From Malurus cyaneus samueli (Eukaryota; Chordata; Aves; Passeriformes; Maluridae): a stretch of 64,000 nucleotides of DNA. Positions 12,185-24,100 of the stretch are shown here, one piece after another. Under the pieces are notes generated by a model. It was not told where the DNA came from. It ran no database searches and worked only from the letters and a program-made list of their open reading frames with translations. Where the stretch lies: NCBI GenBank assembly GCA_009741485.1, contig CM019217.1, forward strand, positions 30,001,247 through 30,065,246, read 5' to 3'. Within the stretch, counting starts at the first letter, position 1; every line of letters starts with the position of its first letter. The position numbers were made by a program, and so were the translations under genes.

Positions 12185-15100
12185 GTAAGCTTAAGAACAA
12201 ACGTGGCTCCCAGGGCTTTCTGAGACAGCAGATAAAATTTACAAATTTATAGGTCTGTCTTTTCTGTTTCTACACTTAGCCACTGTTTCTTTTTAGTCCT
12301 GCTGAAATGAAATAGCCAAAATAATTTTATTGGGTTATTTCCTCCTGCGCATCACCATTGCAAGCAATTTTTTTTTGCAAGATATTTCTGCAACAGTGTG
12401 ACTTATGAACCACATAGTATAAAAATTGTGTCAGATAATTCAGTGATGATATACAAGAATAAACAGGATTTCTTGGTTATCTTTGGTCAGCAAGAATAAT
12501 TTCAGTACAATCAATAAGCATTTTTTATTGAATATACAGAGCAAGGATGTTTACAGGGACCCCATCACTATTGTATCTCACAAGAAAGTCATGGTGTTTA
12601 AGTGCTAACTTTCTACTAAAGCCTTGTGCTAATTAAGTATCGTCCTATCAGATAATCCTATAAAACACAAAGTTGACCAGATCTGAATAAAATCAGTGCT
12701 TATGTGGCAGACAGTCAAATAACTATTTCAGTGCTTCAGCAGAGATAGCACTTTTGGATTTTAAAATCATTTCTCCCAGAGGAACATGTTCCAGACTTCC
12801 ATTATATTGTGTATGAGCATGCCTAGGTGTACATGTGTACCTAGCTGTATATTTTTACCTACAGGATGGTTACTGAAATCATTAAAAAATTGATACGCTC
12901 CAGTACTGTATTAAAACTTATTTCACTAGAGGAGATTTATAAAAATAAATATCTTATAAAAATAAGATTGTATTTGGCTGTGCACTCTTCACCCAGGAGA
13001 GTATACATTTTAAACACAGATCTAGGCTTGCTTAGTAATTTTTGCTTGTTTTTAACTTCTTGCTAGTAATTTTGTTCATTTGTTTGTTTTACTTACAGGT
13101 AGACAAACTTTCCTTCATGTTCTTTCTTAAAATGCTTTCTTACATTACTTTATATTGTTTAACGTATGTCATACTGTAATTCTAGAAATAAGCTTCTTTC
13201 AAAATCAGCCATAAGTAACACAGAAATAATTTCTACAATATTTTGGGAATAAATGAGGCACAGTCTGTATATTTGAAAAACTTGTTGCCATGTAACAAGA
13301 AAAAATCGAAAACATTAAAATTCTTCAGCAAAACAAACCTGCAGCACAAGCTGTACTTTTTTAAATGCAAGTAGCAACAGGCTTAGTTTTGTTTCTTTTT
13401 CAGTAGAAATAGCTCTATCCCACTGTACAGATGCAAAACCCTAAACACACATATATTTTATGAAGGTACATCAAGTGTAGCAAGAGCCTGGAGTGGCACC
13501 TTTGATGAACTTCTTGGAAAACGGATTGGTCATTTCTTCAGTGCCTACTTAAAAATGAATTACTCTTGGCTAGCAGAGTATCCTGACTTCTTCGCTGTAT
13601 TCCTTATATTACTTTTATCAGGTAAGACATTATGTGGCTTAATTTATGGCGGTTGTGATATTTTACAGTTAAAAGTGCTAAATCGTAGGGTTTTAATCGT
13701 AGGGTTAACTTAAGGAAGTCCAGATGCACATTTTGTACTGGCACAATGGCTCTGTGTATATATATAAGAATTAAATGTATATAATCAAATTTTCACATGC
13801 ACCCTCTTCTCTTGAAGCTGAGACATTAAATTATCACTTGTCAGTATTTTCTTAATAAAATCCTTGCTATAGATTGATGATAACAGGAAAATGACCCAGT
13901 TCTTCGTGTTTTACCACCAGTAAATGCTTTCAGAGTAACCTGGAGGTAAACCTCTGTAATTTGATGATGTTCTCCTTAAATCTTTTATTGTGCATGTAAT
14001 TGGCATTTGTGAGGTTATTTTTGCATCTAAATTGTTGACTTATTTGGTATTAAATTATGTTCCCCTTTTTAAGTCTTCAGTTGTTTTTCATAGAATTTGT
14101 TTGAGCTTAAGGGCACCCCAAGGTACTTGCATGGACCAACAGACCAGTTTGAAACCTGAACAAACCTTTCCTGTCTACTCTTCCAAATCCTGAGGTTTTT
14201 TATTTTTACTCATATGTAAGGCTTTTAAATCATAAAAACTGACACCAGCTACATGCTATTTGACGGGTCAGAAAGCTCAAAAGTGCTGCAACTTATTTCC
14301 ATATTTGCATTTAACAATTGTTTTTACCACACAGAAATGTTCTTACTGCCACTGGGAGTGGAGACAGCAGGAAGTATATTCTAAAGTGTGCAATTTGTTT
14401 TCAGGCAATATTAGAAACATTTCAATATTCAGCACTGGTGTCTTACCCATATCTCATACACTTGTCGTGCTCAGTCTTTCTTTGGATTAAACCAAAGAAG
14501 GAGCTTTTCTTCTCTGCACAGTGAAACTAAGTTATATGGATATAACCTGTTCTCTAGTTCTTATGTTCTGAGTGTTTTTTTTGAGACAGGAAAATATTTA
14601 TGATCAGCCTATTGCTAGAATGAGTGACCAGTGCATCTGAAGATTTATTAGGTCTCTGTACATAAAAGGATGGCTTCCTACAGTTAAGGAAGATCTGGGA
14701 GTTTATTTGACTAGGTTTAGTCCAGTATCCTGCCATGTTTGTGGCTCAGAGTTGCCTTTAGGACCAGTTCAGGACTTAATGACCTCAGTAGGGGTGGGAA
14801 TGAATTTGGAATACAACTGGAGCAGACCTTTCAGTTTCACCTCTTCCAAATAAAGAAGGAAAAAATAACACTTTGAGATGCATAGTACTGAAACTCCACA
14901 AACCAAACTGTACAGTACTAGTTTAGATGCTGGCACCTTCTATATTTTCTCCATTCCACTGTTGTTTTGGAACATTAGAGGCTCTTGCTAGAAGAGGAAA
15001 TGTTTCTCCTGTTGTTCACCATTGCTCCTGAGTTTTCATTTGTGTCCTGTCTTCTTTTCCCTACCATGGCTCCTTCTGCACTCCTTTTACATTTGTGCTG

Positions 15101-18100
15101 CAAATTGCCTCTCCAGGTGTCTGTGATAGGGAGCCAAACCCCCAGTGACTGAACTGGGTGGAATTCACCATCGCTGAGAGGAGGGGCAGGGGGGATGGCT
15201 CAGGGTTGTGTAGGCTGAGCAGGATACAGTAATTGGATTGTGAGCCTGTGCAAAGCTGAATCACAGGAGTAGCAGGTGATGTTTTACAGAAAATGGATTT
15301 TAAAAATGCACATAGTATGATTTACACTGCATTAGGCTGATTGAGAGTGACACTGCCTTTTTGGGAAAAACTGAGCTTCAGAAAGCATACACCTATTTTT
15401 AATAAAAATGCCATGGGTGAAGAAAACCTGAGCAGCTCATAAGATAATTTGTGTTCGGATAAGATAGCAAATATCTCATTAGTGGAGTCAGAAACATTTT
15501 AGACATTACTGTGAGAGGCTTAAAATTTTCAGACTTAATCTCTAAATAATGAGGGAAAGTATGTATGGAAATGCTTAGAGTGCAAAAACCTGTGAAAACA
15601 TTCCAATTGTAGTTAATTTTTTTCTGATCTGCTCACTGCCTGCTCTTCCTTTCAACTGTTAGTACATGTTAAATTGTTAAAAATCTAATGATCAAGTAGA
15701 ATCCTGATGGAATAACATGTCTAGCAAGTTTGTGCCAATGTTTTTTAAAAACATCTGGTGATGCTTTTTTGATATTATTCACAGTACTTGCATATATATA
15801 TATACCTTCCTTTGCATGTATACCTTCTTTTAAATGCCATTTTATTAGTACACTGGACCATTTACATCTATAAAATATTTTTATTTTACAGGTCTTTTAT
15901 CTTTTGGAGTAAAAGAGTCTGCATGGGTGAATAAAATTTTCACTGCTATTAACATCTTGGTCCTATTCTTCGTTATGATTTCTGGTTTTGTGAAAGGAGA
16001 AGTTGACAACTGGAAAATAAGTGAAGAATATCTCAGAAACCTTACTGCAATAACAGAGTAATTTTTAAAAATCTATTTACTTGCTCGTATTCCAAGCAGT
16101 TTTCTGTTACACATGCTTTATTAGTAATAAACACCATTAGTGTTTTAATATGTTTTGTCACAAACTTCAAAGCAAGTAAAATGATGGCTTCTTGATTCAG
16201 ATATTCTTCCTTTTGCTGTTATTTTTGTCTTACTTACAAGCTTGGACATAAAAATGTCATCTCATGCAGTTTTGTAAAGCATTCCTCTGTCATCATGAGA
16301 ACAGTAACATTTTTTCCAGAGTTGTAGGGTAAGAGGGTGTATGTATTTATTCTACCAATAATGAAAAAAAAATATATCTTTGTGCTGTATTCTTGTTCTT
16401 TATAGGAACCGCACATCCTATGAAAATGTGACAAGTATATATGGGAGTGGTGGTTTTATGCCATACGGTTTCACAGGAACATTGGCTGGTGCTGCAACCT
16501 GTTTTTATGCTTTTGTAGGATTTGACTGCATTGCAACAACTGGTAAAGTATTTATGTATGTGTGTTTATGTATTTAACATGGGATTTTTTTTACAAAGAA
16601 CCACAAGCAATATAATAATCTCTCTACTCTTCTTACTTTGCTTTCTTCCAAAGCTCTTTTCAGTCAATGTAGAACGACTCAAAGTTCATTCCTGAATGTG
16701 GCTATCATTCTGAGAAGGAGGACATTTTGTTTATTTTATTCCTGTTCTAAAGAAATTAATTGTTGTTCTCTAAGTCTGGAATGTGCTTAGTATCCAATTT
16801 TTCTGCTCAAGTACACTTTGTGCTCAGAAATAAGATGTCTTTTCTAGTGGCTTACTTGTGTATGGCTGATAAAGAATGAGTATATTGAACTTACAAATTG
16901 TAGGTGAATGACTAAAAATAATAGCCTTACAGTACTCTGAATATACAAGGTATTTTATGACCTTTAATTTACCTGTGTTTTAATGCAATTTCTGACAAAA
17001 TACTGAATTCTGTTCCATATCACTCAGTTTATTTTATTCAGGTTTTTAAAACTTCTATTACAGATATGATTCCCATGATTTAGATTAACAAGTGATTTGT
17101 CTTTGATATTATCTTTTAAAACCGAAGGGGGAAAATAATAAGAATTTTTGGTGGGGCATTTTATTTTCTTTCTTTCAGGAGAAGAGGTCAAGAATCCTCA
17201 GAAAGCCATACCCATAGGAATTGTGGTGTCCCTGCTTGTCTGCTTCATGGCCTATTTTGGGGTTTCAGCTGCACTGACACTTATGATGCCATACTATCTG
17301 CTAGATGAGAAAAGTCCTCTGCCAGTAGCATTTGAATACGTTGGATGGGGTCCTGCTAAATATGTTGTAGCAGTGGGATCCCTCTGTGCTTTGTCCACAA
17401 GGTAAAGACATTGAAATACAAATTTTATTGGGAAAAGCTGATGAATAATATATAACAATTATATGTATATTCATGCATTCATTTTGAAAGCTCAATCCAT
17501 GAAAAGAAATAACAATAAGTATTATATTAATAATTATAAACAAGTTTTAAACTTATCAGGTCTACAAGACAGCAAACTGTGTTTGCTTAGGTTCCTTTTT
17601 TTTTTTTTTTTTTTTTGCAACTGTAATGTTATTGAGCTCTACCTCTTTCAGTGAACTATGACAATTTTTCCCTAATTTTTTTTTTTAAATCTAAATATTT
17701 TCAAACATATGACCTGCAAGTTATCTTTCTTAACTGACAGAGTAAATGTCACCTATTTTGTCCTTTTTCACTGTCCATTCCCAGTGACTCAGCAGCTTTA
17801 TGGGCTCTGTGTATTTGCAGGCAAAACTGAAGACATGATTAACTAGCTCCACTCCTCATCTTCATTGCCTGTCTCTGTTTTCCTTCAGTAGCCAGCTTGT
17901 CTTCTGATATCATCCCTTCCTGTGGTTTCTGTGTGGGTATTTGAGATGTAGATTATAGCTGTGGAAATATTGCAATTTATTCCCATTTGTGAAACTGTGA
18001 ATGTAACCTTAACATGTTACTTTGATTACAAAGATCAGGGAGGGCATGAGATGTATTAATGTGTGTTCAGATATATCACACTCCAATTGTAATGTGGTAT

Positions 18101-21100
18101 AAACACTTTAATAAAATAGAAAATTAAGCAATAGCAATAGCCTGAATATGAGCTAGTTGACTGTGGGCAATGGTTTAAAGGAAAGCAACATTTGGATGTA
18201 GGAGGGTATAGAAACATGAAGTAGTTCTAGAAAGACATGAAAAGAATTGCAAGTCTGACTGAAGAATGTCACAGTTACACAGTTCATCCTGAGATTATAG
18301 TTATTTTCTACATAGCTGTCATTGTCCTCTCAGTTTGAAGGGTTTCATTGGTTTTTTTTCTTTACATTGATAAATAGTAAAAGTTACATATAAGAAACTA
18401 GATTAAAGAAGTTACTACTGGAAAGCAAAGTGAATGAGATGGTAGAATGCCTTTTAGAAAATTGAACTGTTGGTCTCTTTTTGCAGTGTATTCTGAGGAA
18501 TTATATTTACTCCTGTGGAGAGATTAATCTTTCAGTCTGTTGACTGATCTTAGTTTAGAACAAAACAAAGGAAACTGTATTTCATACTCCTGAGTTTAGA
18601 GGTATAACTAAGAAAAAACATTTGGATGATTGCTTTTGTTCCATACAGTTTGCTCTGACTGTGATATGTCATGAACATGTTTCATTGGGGCAAAGATGTT
18701 TGTTACTATTGCCATTATGTATGGGACTGTACTTAAAGAAGGGTAGGACTAATGAATTTTACAAAGCTAAGACAACAGAAAACCTTCTGGAATGTACCTT
18801 CTTTTTTGAAGGTATTCACACATCAAAATCAGTTCATTTGCATTAAAACTTCTCTCCTGCCTAAACTTAAACCTTGTGTCCCACAAGCGTTACACTTAGC
18901 ACCTGTGCTGTGTAAGAGTTGTACCTTCTTTAAGTGATCTACTTGTTTTTCTAAAGAAAGGGAACTGTACACCTGGTTAAAAACTTGTGTGCTTGCTGCA
19001 GAGATTATACTGGCTGTGATTTCACCTTTCGTTTTCTTATTTCAAATTATTTCTCTTTGAAGAAAATAAACAACCTAATTTAAGAAGTATGTTTAAGAGC
19101 TTCAAGATATCAATAGTTAAGAAGCTTTATGTGTTCTGCTAATAACAAATCTAAATGAATTAGCTTTACTTTTCCCAAACAAGGAACAATCTTAATAAAG
19201 CTTGCCTAGTGGTCCTTTAATTGAAAGAATTAATCTGCCCAAGTATACTTGTATGGTGCTTACTTTGAATTACTATTAATCAGGAGGCTCACGTGGAAAT
19301 ATAGACAGTGAGGGATGCTGCTTATGCTTATTTATTTGCTGCTGCCAACTGACAGACTTCCTCCAGGAATACTAAAGCTTAATTGCATAGTTGGTGTGAT
19401 CTGGAACATGTAGCTGGGCCACTAACTCCCAAGAACTACAGTGATGGCAAGACTTACCTTGCCAATCTGGATTCTATCTGATAAAGCAATTTAATTACCT
19501 AAATTACTGTAATAATAATAATAATCATAATCTTTGCAGTAAAAAAGTAATCTATTTGTGTCTGATCTGTAGTACCTTGGGCTATGGGGCTTTCTGGTTT
19601 TGTCTTACAACCATACATTTTGTTTCTATACATGCCATTAAATAACATATTTTATCATGTCCATGAATACAAACTCTGCATGAATTGTGTTTGCCATGTT
19701 GCATGTCTTTGCTTTTTACTCAGTCTTCTTGGATCCATTTTCCCAATACCACGTGTAATCTATGCTATGGCGAAGGATGGGTTGCTTTTCAAATGTCTAG
19801 CTCAGATCAATTCCAAAACGAAGACCCCACTAGTTGCTACTCTATCGTCTGGTGCAGTAGCAGGTGAGACTAAGAGTTGATCCTTGTAAAGAAAGGTGCA
19901 CTGCTAAACACATTGCATATATGGGAATAAACGACTCTTGTGCAGCTTTGATTTGCCTTGGACTGAAATGATCAAATCTGCTTGTTGCTAGGTAAAGTAG
20001 TCTACCAGTAAGACATTTCTCTACCACAGATTTTATTTCATGGTTAATCTCAAGTTATTTCAAAGCCTAGGGTCAAAACAAACAACAATCCAAAACCAAG
20101 AACAGCAATACAGAGCCTAAGCAAAACTATACCTAAACCCATTAACTCCTTCAAGCTTTCTTTTTTTGTGTAGTTGGGTTTACCAGTAAAGCATTGTGCT
20201 TTTAATAACTTGTATTTGAACTATACATTTTTCTGTTCTAGTCTTCTCGGCTCTATGTTCCCTTTGCCCCGAATTCTGTTTGCCATGGCACGTGATGGTT
20301 TACTCTTTAGTTTTCTTGCCAAAGTGAGTAAGAGGCAGGCACCAGTTTCTGCCACCTTGACAGCAGGGGTCATCTCTGGTAAGCTCTCAAAGCCCGTGTT
20401 ACTTAAAACTGAGATTTAAATACTCCTATGCACGTGCATGGTACTTTGTATTTTTAAGAGGGCTGCTTGTCAACTTCCCTTGCATGTACAATGGGAATAA
20501 AATTACTGAGTAATCAACTGGTGTAGGAACTCCAGATCAAGTCAATCATGGTGGTGGTGATGGCCTTAATGCCACACAATTAAATTTTTAATTTTTTTTT
20601 TTTTATATTAACCCCTGGTATGGTGAATAAGCTTGTTACTCAATCTGAGTCCCTTAGGCTGATGCTCTGTTTACAGGGCTTCCTTGTCTGATGTAGATAA
20701 TTATATATTTACTACATCCATAAAGGGGGAAAAATAACCGTAACATATTTTTTTATTATGAGATATAAGGAAAAAAAATACATTTGCAGCAGGACCAATT
20801 TTAGTGTAAAATACAAAGTTTTTTAAAATTGTATTCCAAATAAAATGATTCTGTCATTGTATAGGCTTACCAAGTTATGGATGAGGGGCATGTGTGTGTT
20901 GGGGGGGTTATGTGTCTGCATGTATATGTATACACATACATGCCTATGTATATTTTACCAAAACAATATTTTGGGAGCTGTTGCCAACTCTTAATGTCAG
21001 TTCTTAACATACAACTCATTCACTTTTGTCCATACTTCTTGCAGAAGTACATGTAGCTGTGACCAAATGGCTTCGTTTTAGTGGGATGCCTCATCACCCA

Positions 21101-24100
21101 GGAAAACTGGAAGCTTTAGAAGTATTTAAATCAAAGGCAAATAAATAAGTTTTTAAGTAATTAGAATATGAAATACATGCCTTAGAACTTTAATTTTAGC
21201 CAAGGTTGCTAAATCTCAAATAAGAGGTTCAGAAATGAGACTAAAATATTTTTTAGTCAGGGTCATCCTCTGATGCCACAAGACTGGAACTGCTCACACT
21301 GCGTATTTGACAATAATGCGGAAAGATTTGGTCGTTGTCCATTTAGTTCCCACACGTAGCATTATTATCACTTCCCTTCTCTTTCATCAGAGCACAAATT
21401 GACTGTTTAGCATTACCTTTATTGTTTCAGCTTTATATAATTTGAATTTATCTTATTGACATATTCTCCTCTAATAATTTGGAAGTGTAGATGTGTGGGA
21501 TGAAATTAAGATCTTTATCTGAAATGACAGTAGTGATGAGAAGAAATAATAGTTTATTATGCAGCTGGTGAAGTGATTGATAAAGTTATAGACCCCTGCC
21601 TATATCTCTGCAGCAGCTGACTCTGGATGGCTTTTAGGCAGTCTAAGAAATTTGGTGTATCAACAGCTCACCAAAAAACACCTTTATCTACTGCTGGAGA
21701 AAGAGTAATTTCTTCCTCTAATTTTTTCTTAAAAAATCCATATTTGGTAATTCATGATCATAAATAATTTTGCCAGAATAGTTATGGATGTAGGCAACAA
21801 CTTATATTATCTGACTTTCCTATTTATTTGTAGCATGAATAGTTTTACAGCTGCAAGAAATATTAAGGAGATGAGATGTTTAAATTAAAGTTATCAGGTT
21901 AAGAATACAGCTGAGGCATGTGTTATGTGACTGACCTTTTCACAGGGGGTAATCACCATGAAAAAACTCTGCACATAGCAAAATGTTTTGGTATCAGTTC
22001 AGTTTCAGAATAAATGGATCTACTGTTATCTCTTGGAACAGAATTAAGAGAGGTGGAAAAGAAATACTCTGCCTTTCTTTCTCTTAGTAAGAGACTGGCA
22101 GATGTTTTCCACTTTGTTTCTAAAGTTAAAGAATATCTGGGCTATAGAGTAGCCTTTTGAGTCTAGGATTAAAAATTAAATATATCTATTATACATGAGG
22201 TTTTAGTAAGTTCTGTTCTTCCTTAATTTTGCTCTTTAGAGCATGAAAATCAGTGAGGTATTAAAAAATCTGGTCTGGAAATTGTTTTGGTTTTTTTTGG
22301 TTTTTTTTTTTTATTTAGGAACATCCACTCCTTAAAGAAAACAGGATAGTCTTTTTTTAATTAGAAAAAGAGAGTTAGAAATTAACATAATTTTTATTAT
22401 ATGAAATTATAAAGTTCTGTAATCCAGCAGTCTTGTTTTCAGAAAATCACATTTTGCTTCCTCCTTCAGGATCAAATACCAGGGGAGTATATGTCTGTGC
22501 GTTTGTGCACTTATGAAGATGTCTACAAATACATTAACAAACACCTACCATAAACGTTAAATACAATTTTTTTGAATATAGTATAATTTGGATGTGAATA
22601 TACACACAGTGTATAAAAACATACATGTACATTTAATAGGTTTTTTTTAATGTTGAGCTTACTGATGATTAAAAAAAATTGCATCTCAATAGTATTAATA
22701 AAATAAAAATATTGAAAGGGGCTCTGAGTACATGTATTTCAAATCAATTGGAATTAGCCTTTCATTTACAGATAGTTTCTGCTAATGTCTTTATGAGCAA
22801 TGTGCTTCTGTGTGCAAATAGACAAAAGAATACACTCCAGAATCTCCAGTGAATGTGACATTCGCTTTTATAAACACAAGATTTCTATAATTACTTCCAC
22901 TAACATGGAATTTTCTGCCTCTGAGTTCAGTGATTTTAGGAATATTGACAGATGTTACTGGTCCTTCCCGAAGATAAATTGAAAACTATTTTTAGTAAGA
23001 AAACCATTAAAAAAAAACCCCACGAAACTATTTTATTGGAGACAACTCCTGAAACTCCTCTTCACGCAGAACTTTTTCCCAGTTCTGCAGAAATCTTACA
23101 TCCCGATTACTTTTTCTCAGTTTGGCAATGAGATTCATCCTTTCAACTTTGGTGAGATTCTGCTGCAGTATCTGAACTTTATGGTATAAAATATATTTTT
23201 AATATGGCCCCAATTTGACAATATGTGTGTCCAAATAAGCCCAATACAAGCATTTGATTATGCAGCATGACTGTGTGAGTTTTCAGTGCCTATCTATATG
23301 AATGAGATTGCCAGCTGTAGAGAATTAGGTCTGGAATTATACTAGTAGCTTAAAACATGTGGGTTTAAGGATTATCATTATTTCACTCATGTTGCTGTCA
23401 GTAAAACAGTAAGTTACACTGCAGACAAATCTGAAAAACTTAGATTAATATATCTTAATATTAATCTTGGCACTTATGGTTAGACTTGATGATCTTAAAT
23501 TTCTTTCCCAACCTGAATGATTCTACGATTCTGTGTCTGTCTCATGGATTTTTTTTCCTTTTCTTTTTTTTTTTCTTTTTTGTTTAGCTGTAATGGCATT
23601 TCTGTTTGACCTAAAGGCTCTAGTGGACATGATGTCTATTGGCACACTTCTTGCTTATTCACTTGTAGCAACCTGTGTCCTCATTCTTAGGTGAGCCAAA
23701 AATATCTGTTGTATTCTGCTGTGTTTTTGTTTTTTTTTTTTTTTTTTTTTTGGGGCAGTAAATAAACAGAAACCTTATTTACAAGACATGTTTTTTTTTT
23801 TCTAGATAGACAATAGCTGTAAGCATATAAATTGTTTCTAAGAAGCAGTGACTCCTCAAAGAAAACAGTGATATATAGTTTTATAATTATAGCAGTGAGG
23901 CAGGTCAAAGGTTGTGTTGAAATCCAGACACCTTTTATTTTCCAGAAGAAATATTGGTCCAAACATTAGTCTCAAAGGTACTAGATATAAGCTTGTGTAC
24001 AGAATTCAGTGAATGATATTTTGATATGAATACAATCTATGTTATACATCAGGCATATTGCATTTTGGGGGCTATATGGGAAAGGTGTAGATGTTCTAGG

